Shown piece by piece: positions 1 through 6,566 of a stretch of DNA of 6,858 nt. How positions within the stretch are numbered: position 1 is the stretch's first letter; each line of letters opens with the position of its first letter. This DNA is from Halobacteria archaeon (GTDB taxonomy: Bacteria > Pseudomonadota > Gammaproteobacteria > UBA9214). Made by a program: the position numbers and the translations under genes. Under the pieces are notes generated by a model. It worked only from the letters and a program-made list of their open reading frames with translations. It was not told the origin of the DNA and searched no databases. The DNA lies in NCBI GenBank assembly GCA_013041945.1, contig JABDRC010000360.1, positions 1-6,858 of the forward strand, in the 5' to 3' direction.

Positions 1-1788
1 CTGAAGCCGACAGGTTTTCTCCAGCTGGTCTACAACCCGCTTGCCGGTATCGGCAGACTCGATGAACGCCTGGGCATGCCGGTGCAGATTACCGGGCTGC
101 AGGGCGATGCTGTTGTCACATCGCCCGACTGGGCCGCGCCCGCCTCGGGAAACTTCGTTCAATCCGACTACATACTGAAAAGCCGCACAGGCGAGCCTGT
201 GCTGGAGATTGTTGCAGCGAGTAATGCCGATGAATTGATTCTCAAGATCGACAAGACCAACAAGCGTCTGATGATTATCGTGGCGCTGGTGTTGCTTGTC
301 TCGGTGGGGCTGGCGTTGCTGATTCTGAAATATTCGGTTTTCAAGCCGTTGCAGAGGCTCAGCCACCAGCTGAAATCGCGCTGGGTACAGGGCTCCGGCA
401 GCACGCATGAGTCCACCGCTGCCGACAAGAAACGGACGGTCACTTTTCATGCGCTGGGCGAACTGTACGAGACCCTGCACGATATGGCCATACGTGATCC
501 GCTGACCGGCACCTACAACCGTGCACTGATGGAAGACCGGCTGAGTCAGCTGCTTGCCGAACATCGCCGCACACCCGGCGTGGCAGCCGTTCTCCTGATC
601 GACATGGTGCGCTTCAAGTATGTCAATGACATGCTCGGTCACCATACCGGCGACCTGCTGCTGCAGAAGGTGGTGGCGCGCATTGCCGAGGTGCTGCGCG
701 AATCGGACACACTGGCGCGCCTCGGCGGCGACGAGTTCGTCATCCTGCTGCCGGATACCGATGCGGGGCAGGCGGAACAGGTGGCGCAGAAGATCATCCA
801 GTCGATGCAGCGGGACTTCAGGGTCAGGGGCCACAAGCTGTCGGCGTCGGTCAGTATCGGCATCGCGCTGATGCCGGAACATGGCACGGAAGTCGATGAA
901 CTGCTGCGCAACGCCGACTATGCGATGTATACGGCAAAAAGCAGCAAGCAGGACTATGCGACGTATGATCCTGCCACCACCGAGCGGGTCGCCGCGCACC
1001 GCATGGATGCCGGCGGCACCATTCGCGAAGACATCAAGCGCAACGATCTGTTTCTCGTTTACCAGCCGGTAATCGAATTTGCCACCGGCTCCATACATTA
1101 CCTCGAGGCGCTGGTGCGCTGGCGCCAGCCGGACGGCAGGGTGCTCATGCCGGACAGCTTCATACGGGCGGCCGAGCAGAGCGGGTTTATCCGGCAGCTT
1201 TCCGAGTGGGTGATCGACACGGCCTGTCGTGAACTGGTCATGCTGAAGTCGATCGAGCCCGGTCTGCGCTCCGGCATCAACCTGTCCATGCACAACCTGC
1301 ATGACTTCAAGCTCATGATCCGGCTCGAGGAGGCGCTGGTACGCAACAAACTCAGTACCGATTCATTGCTGCTCGAGATTACGGAATCCGGCGTGATGCT
1401 GGACCCGGACCAGGTCATCGAGATACTCGAGCAGCTCGCGGCGATGGGCCTGAAACTGTCAATCGATGATTTCGGCACCGGCCACTCGTCACTGGTCCAC
1501 CTGCGGCGCCTGCCGGTGCACACGCTGAAGGTCGACAAGTCGTTTGTGGTGGACATGGATACGGACGAGGAAAATGCCTCCATCGTCAGGGCGACCATCG
1601 ACCTGGCCCACAGCCTCGGCCTCACGGTCACCGCCGAGGGTGTGGAGTCGCGTTCGGTGCATGACCTGCTGAAGGGGATGCGCTGTGATTACTATCAGGG
1701 TTACTACGTCGGCAAGCCGATGACGCTGGCGGAGGTCGAGCATTGGCTGGGGAATGGCCGGATGCGTCTGCTGGAGATGCCGCGCTGA
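1..1788 (+). CDS. Membrane-bound GGDEF-EAL cyclic-di-GMP enzyme (5' end outside window)
   Basis: The frame is open from base 1, so the N-terminus lies upstream; 595 residues are visible. The first ~85 residues look like the end of a periplasmic sensor region. One membrane segment follows (about residues 89-112), then a short linker starting FKPLQRL that may be a reduced HAMP-like piece. The GGDEF domain has DPLTG..NR, an intact GGDEF motif (bases 724-738) and RESD five residues before it (697-708), the RxxD product-inhibition site. The EAL domain has EALVRW (EAL at 1105), NLS, EITES, DDFGTG, the K of LKVDKSF, AEGVE and QGYYVGKP, so the known metal and catalytic positions of the family are filled. 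The protein is probably anchored in the inner membrane and could both make and hydrolyse c-di-GMP; which activity dominates cannot be read from sequence. The signal sensed is unknown because the sensor is truncated. A P-loop protein gene follows 86 bases downstream on the same strand. Confidence 0.95.
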   Translation: MKPTGFLQLVYNPLAGIGRLDERLGMPVQITGLQGDAVVTSPDWAAPASGNFVQSDYILKSRTGEPVLEIVAASNADELILKIDKTNKRLMIIVALVLLVSVGLALLILKYSVFKPLQRLSHQLKSRWVQGSGSTHESTAADKKRTVTFHALGELYETLHDMAIRDPLTGTYNRALMEDRLSQLLAEHRRTPGVAAVLLIDMVRFKYVNDMLGHHTGDLLLQKVVARIAEVLRESDTLARLGGDEFVILLPDTDAGQAEQVAQKIIQSMQRDFRVRGHKLSASVSIGIALMPEHGTEVDELLRNADYAMYTAKSSKQDYATYDPATTERVAAHRMDAGGTIREDIKRNDLFLVYQPVIEFATGSIHYLEALVRWRQPDGRVLMPDSFIRAAEQSGFIRQLSEWVIDTACRELVMLKSIEPGLRSGINLSMHNLHDFKLMIRLEEALVRNKLSTDSLLLEITESGVMLDPDQVIEILEQLAAMGLKLSIDDFGTGHSSLVHLRRLPVHTLKVDKSFVVDMDTDEENASIVRATIDLAHSLGLTVTAEGVESRSVHDLLKGMRCDYYQGYYVGKPMTLAEVEHWLGNGRMRLLEMPR

Positions 1789-1839
1789 GTAACGCGACAA
1801 CGGGAAAATGATTCACGATACTGGGATACAGGATTGATA

Positions 1840-1860
1840 GTTCGGCCCGGCAGGCCGAAC
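1840..1860 (+). promoter_or_regulatory. Perfect hairpin in the leader of the MinD-like gene
   Basis: GTTCGGCC (1840-1847) is followed by the loop CGGCA and the exact reverse complement GGCCGAAC (1853-1860). The hairpin ends 14 bases before the ATG at 1875, next to a weak purine-rich ribosome site (AGACAGAG, 1867-1874). No T-run follows, so it is a poor intrinsic terminator. It may limit ribosome access, act as a partial attenuator between the two plus-strand genes, or protect an mRNA end. The structure is seen directly; the role is inferred. Confidence 0.4.
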
Positions 1861-1874
1861 CAGGCAAGACAGAG

Positions 1875-2786
1875 ATGACAAGAATAATCACAATGACAGG
1901 CGGTATTGCGGGTATCGGCAAGACACATCTTGCCGTCAACCTGTCACTCGAACTGGTGCGTCGGGGGCGGCAGGTTGCGCTGTTTCACATCCCGGATAGC
2001 GGCACGCCGGTCGAACAGTTCATTGACATACAGCCGCTCATCGAGCGCCGCCACCATACGGCGAGCGAACAGGAACAGCAGCATGTCATCAGCCGCGGTT
2101 ATCTCGGCATCGATATCCTGTCCTGCCTGATTCCGCTGGCGGAGTGGCCGACTGCAGCGGATGAACTGCTGATGCCGTGCGTACAGGCCATGGACGTCGA
2201 GGAGGGATACGACGAGTTCATCGTCGATACATCCGGCATGGCGCCGCGTGAACAGGTCGGCTGCTGTCTGGCATCCGCGGTCATCGTGCTGGTGGTCACG
2301 CCCGACAGCCGGTCACAGGCGGAAGCTTTCGCCCTGTTGCGGGTGCTGCAGCTGAACGGTTTCAGCGGCGAGCTGCGCCTGCTCGTAAACCGCGTGTCCG
2401 GCGCCATGGATGCCCACGACATTCACTACCTGTTCAACCAGGAGACCAGCCGGCATCTCGGCATGAAAATCCGCCCGCCCTGGGTGATCCTCGAGGATTC
2501 GAGTGTGCCGCGTGCGGAGCGCTACCGGCAGGCCTTCAGTGCCGTGTTCCCCGACTCGGAGGCCGCGGCGGGGATCGTGGTGATTGCCGATGACATCGAC
2601 TCGATGCCGGGTGATGCGGCAGCGTATACCCTCACCGCCTGGTGGGCGCGCTTCATCGAGATCATTCGCTCGCCGATTCAGCTGCCGGGCGATGCCTTGC
2701 TGTACAGCACGCCGGACGGTGGTGATGCGGATGGCGGGGGTAATGCAGCCGCTGCAGAGCCGGCCCTCACGGAACAATTGCGCTAG
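1875..2786 (+). CDS. MinD/ParA/FlhG-like P-loop protein with degenerate active-site motifs
   Basis: 303 residues. The N-terminus aligns without gaps to the MinD start as I recall it, with P-loop G10-x-x-G13-x-GKT (K16, T17). Further family marks are VDTSG with D118 (Walker B), a hydrophobic strand ending VVTPDS (about 136-145), LLVNRV with N172 (base recognition in this family) and EDSSVPRAE (about 207-215), which matches the late FlhG/MinD motif. Three positions are odd: the signature lysine is Ile11, and the two Walker A' aspartates (D38 and D40 in E. coli MinD) are His38 and Pro40, with an Asp only at 41. ATP may therefore be bound but hydrolysed poorly or differently. The C-terminal ~30 residues are rich in Gly, Ala and Asp and show no MinD-type amphipathic membrane helix. 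No MinE or flagellar gene is adjacent. A role in placing or tuning the neighbouring c-di-GMP enzyme, pili or flagella is conjecture. The start is ATG 1875; ATG 1893 is unlikely because it would remove the first beta strand. Confidence 0.85.
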   Translation: MTRIITMTGGIAGIGKTHLAVNLSLELVRRGRQVALFHIPDSGTPVEQFIDIQPLIERRHHTASEQEQQHVISRGYLGIDILSCLIPLAEWPTAADELLMPCVQAMDVEEGYDEFIVDTSGMAPREQVGCCLASAVIVLVVTPDSRSQAEAFALLRVLQLNGFSGELRLLVNRVSGAMDAHDIHYLFNQETSRHLGMKIRPPWVILEDSSVPRAERYRQAFSAVFPDSEAAAGIVVIADDIDSMPGDAAAYTLTAWWARFIEIIRSPIQLPGDALLYSTPDGGDADGGGNAAAAEPALTEQLR

Positions 2787-2793
2787 GTGCAAG

Positions 2794-2821
2794 CCGGCCG
2801 GCTGCCGTGGCTGCCGGCCGG
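2794..2821. terminator. GC-rich hairpin between convergent genes, probable bidirectional terminator
   Basis: CCGGCCGGC (2794-2802) pairs perfectly with GCCGGCCGG (2813-2821) across a 10-base loop. It fills most of the 44-base gap between the stop codon at 2786 and the stop codon of the minus-strand isomerase gene at 2831. The position between two converging genes fits a shared terminator. Neither side has a proper T-run, so it may work as a weak or Rho-assisted stop, or as a 3'-end-protecting stem. Confidence 0.5.
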
Positions 2822-2830
2822 ACAGGCGGT

Positions 2831-3655
2831 TTACTTGATGTCGATGGTCGCCGAATTTTTGGCCTGCTCGACGTGCTGCTGCAACTTCTGGTTGGTGAGC
2901 ATCATTTTCAGCCGGTCCTTGACGTCCTCGAAGGGCGGGGGTGTGCTGTCGCGGATGTCTTCCAGACGGATGACATGCCAGCCGAACTGGGTCTGCACAG
3001 GTTGTTCGGTGTAGCTGCCTTTCTCCAGCGCAGCCGCGGCATCGGAAAACGGCTTGACCATCTGCCCGGCACCGAACCAGCCGAGTTCACCACCCCGCGG
3101 GCCCGAAGGTCCGGTGGATTTTTCCTTCGCCAGTTCGACGAAGTCGCCGCCAGCGTCCAGCGACGCGATGACCTCGTTTGCTTCTTCCTCGGTCTCGACC
3201 AGGATATGGCGGGCATTGTATTCCTTGCCCGCATTGCCGATGTTGGTGTCATACATCTCGCGGACTTCTGCATCGCTGATTTCGGTGTTTGCCATGAAGG
3301 TCTTGATGGCGGCACCGGCGAGTGTGCTGCGTTCCAGCTGGTTGAGCGTGGCGCTGATAACGGGGTCGGCATCCGCACCATTACTGACGGCTTCCTGCCG
3401 CATCAATTCCAGCGCGATCAACTCGTTGAGCGGCCCGTCCGGATTTTCGGCGTCCGGCTGGGCGCCTTTTGCGGCACGCTGGCGGTTGTACACGTCCAGT
3501 ACCTGCTGCGTGATGGGTGCGCCGTTGACGGTTGCAATGACATCGCCGGTTACGGCTGCGGGGGTACTCCCGGGAGTGTTGAGCGCGGACTGCATCTGGT
3601 CACAGCCGGTGACGGAGAGCATGGCTGCGGCTAACAATAGATAACGAACGTTCAT
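2831..3655 (-). CDS. Lipoprotein parvulin-type peptidyl-prolyl cis-trans isomerase
   Basis: 274 residues. A short lipoprotein signal (NVR, then a hydrophobic stretch) ends in the lipobox VTGC with Cys18. A chaperone-like N-terminal region (about 35-135) carries VNGAPIT..VLD, typical of the PpiC/PrsA/SurA/PpiD group. The parvulin domain (about 145-235) follows with NARHILV (His150), the GGDF..LAK segment, GPRGGELGWFGAGQMVKPF and FGWHVIRLEDIR (His227). The family catalyses proline isomerisation to help exported proteins fold. After the modified Cys come Asp and Gln, which in enteric bacteria is a strong inner-membrane retention signal, so it is predicted to sit on the periplasmic face of the inner membrane. 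It is the last gene of the minus-strand run, 29 bases after bolA. AGAAGG (plus-strand CCTTCT at 3664-3669), 8 bases before the ATG, supports this start. No specific gene name can be assigned. Confidence 0.95.
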   Translation of the reverse strand: MNVRYLLLAAAMLSVTGCDQMQSALNTPGSTPAAVTGDVIATVNGAPITQQVLDVYNRQRAAKGAQPDAENPDGPLNELIALELMRQEAVSNGADADPVISATLNQLERSTLAGAAIKTFMANTEISDAEVREMYDTNIGNAGKEYNARHILVETEEEANEVIASLDAGGDFVELAKEKSTGPSGPRGGELGWFGAGQMVKPFSDAAAALEKGSYTEQPVQTQFGWHVIRLEDIRDSTPPPFEDVKDRLKMMLTNQKLQQHVEQAKNSATIDIK

Positions 3656-3684
3656 TGAGTGTACCTTCTGTAGGTTTTGGACAA

Positions 3685-3957
3685 TCAGCTTTCTTCGGGG
3701 GTTCTGGCCTGGATGCTGAGGGCATGAATTTCGCTGTGCATCATATCATCTACGGCATCGTAAACCAGCCTGTGGCGCTGGATCGGACTTTTGCCGGCAA
3801 ATGCGGCGGCAACGATGTCGACGATGTAATGGCCGCCGCCACCGGCGGCACCGGCATGGCCGGCGTGTTTGGCGCTTTCATCGATGATCTCGAGGCTCAG
3901 CGGCTGCAGTGCCTGTTCGATGCGTGTACGGATCATTGCAGTGCGCTGGTCAGACAT
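3685..3957 (-). CDS. bolA: BolA-family protein
   Basis: 90 residues. BolA proteins partner monothiol glutaredoxins in iron-sulfur cluster handling and iron sensing; E. coli BolA also affects shape and stress genes. Visible family marks are LEIIDESAKHAGHAG (about 22-36), a glycine-rich turn then HYIVDIV, the core FAGKSPIQRHRLVYDAV (about 53-69) and IHALSIQARTPEE at the C-terminus. The RHR.VY core and the HALSI..TP ending point to the BolA1 type rather than the IbaG/YrbA type. The glycine-rich stretch AAGGGGHY corresponds to the loop that carries a cluster-ligand His in this family. The frame stays open much further upstream, but that extension only overlaps yciI in another frame; ATG 3957, one base after the yciI stop, gives the normal family length. 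A weak AAGG lies 12 bases upstream, so translation is probably coupled to yciI. Confidence 0.92.
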   Translation of the reverse strand: MSDQRTAMIRTRIEQALQPLSLEIIDESAKHAGHAGAAGGGGHYIVDIVAAAFAGKSPIQRHRLVYDAVDDMMHSEIHALSIQARTPEES

Positions 3958-3958
3958 A

Positions 3959-4258
3959 TCAGGGCAGTACCTTGCGAAAGGGTTTGACGACGACCTGTGC
4001 ATAGACGCCGGCCGCAACGTAAGGGTCCGCGTCGGCCCAGGATTGTGCCGCCTCCAGCGAGGGGAACTCCGCGACCACGAGACTGCCGCTGAAGCCGGCC
4101 TCGCCCGGATCCTCACTGTCGATGGCCGGATGGGGTCCCGCCAGCAGCAGGCGTCCCCCGGCCTGCAGTGCCTGCAGGCGTTCGAGATGTGCCGGGCGTG
4201 CCTGCAGGCGGTCGGCCAGGCTGTTATCGCGATCCTGGCTGATGATGGCATACAGCAT
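3959..4258 (-). CDS. yciI: YciI-family protein
   Basis: 99 residues, the normal size for this ferredoxin-like alpha+beta fold. The protein begins MLYAIISQD. RPAHLERLQAL places His24 at the conserved His of the family's proposed active site, and LLAGPHPA, SLVVAEF and WADADPYVAAGVY follow, the last carrying the conserved Asp. The family is linked to small-molecule (dehalogenase/muconolactone-isomerase-like) chemistry, but the E. coli protein has no settled substrate, so no reaction is assigned. The start codon overlaps the yciB stop by one base (TAATG), and GGAGG stands 10 bases upstream. Together these select this start over a longer open frame reaching 4576, which is only a shadow of yciB. 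bolA follows after one base. Confidence 0.93.
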   Translation of the reverse strand: MLYAIISQDRDNSLADRLQARPAHLERLQALQAGGRLLLAGPHPAIDSEDPGEAGFSGSLVVAEFPSLEAAQSWADADPYVAAGVYAQVVVKPFRKVLP

Positions 4259-4800
4259 TACTGCTTGTCCTCCGTGGTTTCCATGTAGCGGCTGAGATAA
4301 AACGCCTGCCCGAAGACAAACACCAGGGTCAGTCCCATCATGCCGAACAGCTTGAAATTGACCCAGGTTTCCTCGCTGTAATTGAATGCGACGTACAGGT
4401 TGATGATGCCGATGAAGACAAAGAACAGGATCCAGGCCCAGTTGAGCCGGTCCCAGACGGGCGCCGGTACCGTGACGGCATGCCCCATCATGCGCTCGAT
4501 CAGGCTGGTCTTGCTGAACAGGCGGGCGCCCATGAAGACGGCCGCAAACAGCCAGTTGACCACGGTCGGTTTCCACTTGATGAATACCGGATCGCGCAAT
4601 GCCAGCGTCAGGCCGCCGAACACGATGAGGATGCCGAGCGTAATCACATGCATCTTTTCGAAGCGTCGGTTTTTCACCCAGAACAGCGCGGTCTGCACGA
4701 ATGCCGCGGCAATGGCGACCGCCGTTGCCACGTAGATGTCATACATCTTGTAGGCAATAAAAAACAGGATGATCGGAAACAGGTCGAAAAGAAATTTCAT
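4258..4800 (-). CDS. yciB: YciB / intracellular septation protein A, inner-membrane protein
   Basis: 180 residues, the standard YciB length. The opening MKFLFDLFPIILFFIAYK is typical of the family. About five to six membrane segments are visible (roughly residues 3-20, 22-42, 51-68, 79-95, 122-140 and 147-170). Family-like stretches include KWKPTVVNWLFA (about 76-87) and RLNWAWILFFVFIGIINLY (about 118-136). YciB (called IspA/IspZ in Shigella work) is needed for normal septation and envelope integrity and is reported to interact with division and elongation proteins; its biochemical role is unsettled. The ribosome site is weak, but the start is fixed by the conserved N-terminus. The stop overlaps the yciI start. 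The unknown gene upstream ends 39 bases before this start, consistent with one transcript. Confidence 0.96.
   Translation of the reverse strand: MKFLFDLFPIILFFIAYKMYDIYVATAVAIAAAFVQTALFWVKNRRFEKMHVITLGILIVFGGLTLALRDPVFIKWKPTVVNWLFAAVFMGARLFSKTSLIERMMGHAVTVPAPVWDRLNWAWILFFVFIGIINLYVAFNYSEETWVNFKLFGMMGLTLVFVFGQAFYLSRYMETTEDKQ
4269..4273 (-). promoter_or_regulatory. Ribosome binding site of yciI inside the end of yciB
   Basis: The minus strand reads GGAGG here, 10 bases before the yciI ATG at 4258. It is the strongest Shine-Dalgarno sequence I found in the minus-strand operon and decides the yciI start. Confidence 0.7.
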
Positions 4801-4839
4801 GGCTGGCCGGGTCGTGTGATCGGTTGAAAGGCGTTGCGA

Positions 4840-5571
4840 TTAATGCAGCGAGCGGTCGACGTTCCACTGCCGGTGATAGCGCGCCATGACCTCGCGAACA
4901 TGCTGCGGATAATCCAGCGCGTCCATTTGCTGCATGCCCTCGGTAAAGAAGCGGGCGGCATCCTCCGGCAAATTTTTGGTCAATCTGGCAAACGCCTGTT
5001 CCATCAGTTCAGTATTGTGACTGCGCGTCGCCACGATACTCTGGTTCAGCAGCAGCACACGCCAGGGGCGGCCGGGATTGATCTTCTCGAGGTCCTGGCT
5101 GATGACCGGCGAAACCGCCTCGACGATGGTGCCGATAATGTCGTGGAGATCTGCCAGGGCGTGTGTGTCTGACGTGGTATTGGCGAACAGGGCGAGGGCA
5201 TCGACCACCGGCTCCAGTGTGTCGATCACACCGTCATGACGGGCAATCCACAGGGCCAGGTTGACCGTCAGCATGGCCAGCCTCTGGCGCAGACTGTCGT
5301 CGCCGGTCTGTCCGACCCGGGCGGCGAGATTTTCAATCAGTTGCAGGGCATATTCGCCCAGTTCCGTCACATCGCTTGCGCCGGCATTGCCGCCGGACTG
5401 CAGGTCGGATTCGGCACGTGCCAGCACCTCGAACAACTGGTCGAAGGCCTGTGCCAGCACTGCCAGGCCGGTTTCGCTGTCTTCGGCGGGGATCCCGGCT
5501 GCGGTGCAGGCATCCAGCAGCGCCGCGGCATCCGTGCGCAGGGTGTCCAGTTGTCCCGTCGGTAGTTGCAT
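4840..5571 (-). CDS. Uncharacterised helical protein, first gene of the yciB operon
   Basis: I do not recognise this protein. From ATG 5571 it has 243 residues. It appears almost wholly alpha-helical, is rich in Ala, Leu, Asp and Glu, and shows no signal peptide, membrane segment, P-loop or clear catalytic motif, so it is probably a soluble cytoplasmic protein. Notable stretches are LAMLTVNLALWIARHDG in the middle and NPGRPWRVLLLNQSIVATRSHN (with its conserved-looking WR) in the C-terminal half, ending ALDYPQHVREVMARYH. Codon use and GC content match the neighbours, so it seems a resident gene. It lies 39 bases upstream of yciB on the same strand and opposite rnm, so it likely heads the operon. 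A GTG at 5580 would add three residues; neither start has a convincing ribosome site, and ATG is preferred only because it is the commoner start. An adaptor or TPR-like helical scaffold is possible but unproven. Confidence 0.85.
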   Translation of the reverse strand: MQLPTGQLDTLRTDAAALLDACTAAGIPAEDSETGLAVLAQAFDQLFEVLARAESDLQSGGNAGASDVTELGEYALQLIENLAARVGQTGDDSLRQRLAMLTVNLALWIARHDGVIDTLEPVVDALALFANTTSDTHALADLHDIIGTIVEAVSPVISQDLEKINPGRPWRVLLLNQSIVATRSHNTELMEQAFARLTKNLPEDAARFFTEGMQQMDALDYPQHVREVMARYHRQWNVDRSLH

Positions 5572-5689
5572 GGCATTCACTGTGGCGATGGAGGCGCTAT
5601 GTTAACAGTCTTCGGCCCGCTGCCGCGAACGGGGATACCCCGGCGGGATTGTGTTTATGTCAGCAGCGGGCAGGCCAGTCCTGTAAAAT

Positions 5690-5693
5690 AAGG
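5690..5693 (+). promoter_or_regulatory. Ribosome binding site deciding the rnm start
   Basis: AAGG lies 9 bases before ATG 5703 but only 3 bases before the in-frame ATG at 5697, which favours 5703. A TAAAAT at 5684-5689 resembles a -10 box, but I see no matching -35 box at the usual distance. Confidence 0.4.
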
Positions 5694-5702
5694 CGGATGA
5701 CG

Positions 5703-6542
5703 ATGCACTACGATCTGCACAGCCATTCGCTCGCCTCGGACGGCACCCTGAGTCCGGACGAACTCGTGCAAGCCGCCGCGACGGCCGGCGTGGATGTGCT
5801 GGCACTCACCGACCATGACACGGTGGACGGGATTGCCGAGGCACAGGCCAGTGCCGCGCTGGCGGGCATGCGGCTGGTGCCCGGCGTGGAAATCTCCGTG
5901 AGCTGGCAGTCGCAGACCCTGCACGTGCTCGGCCTGGGCATCGATCCGGCGAACGCGCTGCTCGGCCGGGGCCTCGGGCAGCTGTCGGCGTTCCGCGACT
6001 GGCGTGCGGAGGAAATCGGCCGGCGCCTCGCCCGGGCCGGGATACCCGGGGCCTGGGACGGTGCCTGCCGGCTGGCCCGGGGGCGGATCGTGAGCCGCAC
6101 CCACTTCGCCCGTTTCCTGGTCGAGCAGGGTCATGCCGGCAGCATGCGCGAGGTGTTTCGCCGTTACCTGGTCAACAACCGGCCGGGCTATGTCAGCGGC
6201 GACTGGGCCGCGCTGGATGAAGTGCTGGCGTGGATCCGCGCGGCCGGTGGTATGGCGGTGCTGGCGCACCCGGCGCGCTACCGCATGAGTGCAAGCAAGT
6301 TGCGGCGCTGCACCGGCGAGTTCCGGGAATGCGGCGGTGCAGGCATGGAGGTCGTGTCCGGCAGCCACACACCGGACCAGGTCAGGAGCATGGCCACCCT
6401 GTGCTGCAACGAGGGCCTGCTTGCCTCGTGCGGCTCGGATTACCACGGCCCGGAAAATCCGTGGATCAGGCTGGGCGAGCTACCGCCGCTGCCGGCCGGC
6501 TGTACCCCGGTGTGGGAAAGCGAACACTGGCCGATGCATTGA
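5703..6542 (+). CDS. rnm: PHP-domain phosphoesterase, RNase AM (YciV/TrpH)
   Basis: 279 residues, close to the E. coli protein. Metal-binding residues of the PHP fold are all present: HSH at 6-8, Asp13, TDHD at 36-39, Glu63 in GVEIS, His74, His134 in RTHFA, His189 in AHP and the pair Asp246/His248 in SDYH. The insert RYLVNNRPGYV (about 154-164) is typical of the TrpH/YciV branch. E. coli RNase AM is a 5'-3' exonuclease that trims rRNA 5' ends and short RNAs; the Chromobacterium homologue removes the 3' phosphate from nucleoside 3',5'-bisphosphates. The protein is soluble and cytoplasmic. yciO follows, as in E. coli, but trp genes are not adjacent here. A start at 5697 would add two residues. 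The frame is open further upstream to 5376, but that part overlaps the opposite-strand gene and lacks PHP similarity. Confidence 0.95.
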   Translation: MHYDLHSHSLASDGTLSPDELVQAAATAGVDVLALTDHDTVDGIAEAQASAALAGMRLVPGVEISVSWQSQTLHVLGLGIDPANALLGRGLGQLSAFRDWRAEEIGRRLARAGIPGAWDGACRLARGRIVSRTHFARFLVEQGHAGSMREVFRRYLVNNRPGYVSGDWAALDEVLAWIRAAGGMAVLAHPARYRMSASKLRRCTGEFRECGGAGMEVVSGSHTPDQVRSMATLCCNEGLLASCGSDYHGPENPWIRLGELPPLPAGCTPVWESEHWPMH

Positions 6543-6566
6543 GTAATCCGGTGCAATAAAAACATT

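Noticed and set aside
1098..1631. Minus-strand open frame (177 codons) inside the EAL domain
   Set aside because: Serine- and arginine-rich antisense shadow of a strongly conserved domain, with no motif and no ribosome site.
2807..3634. Long plus-strand open frame (275 codons) opposite the isomerase gene
   Set aside because: It is the antisense shadow of a clear parvulin lipoprotein gene; its translation shows no family motif, and the high GC content makes long antisense frames common.
4155..4211. Repeated CCTGCAGGCG inside yciI
   Set aside because: It encodes repeated Arg-Leu-Gln-Ala within the family's normal sequence, so coding explains it.
3958..4251. Upstream extension of the BolA frame
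   Set aside because: It overlaps yciI in another frame. The BolA fold and the stop-start junction place the start at 3957.
4259..4576. Upstream extension of the YciI frame
   Set aside because: It is out-of-frame yciB sequence. The family N-terminus MLYAI and a GGAGG ribosome site place the start at 4258.
5630..5642. Small dyad CGGGG-ATA-CCCCG in the divergent region
   Set aside because: Only 5 bp with a 3-base loop; expected by chance in GC-rich DNA. It could be an operator, but nothing else supports that.
5376..5702. N-terminal extension of the PHP protein frame by about 109 codons
   Set aside because: It runs over the opposite-strand gene, is arginine- and proline-rich without similarity to PHP proteins, and the family starts just before HSH at 5718.
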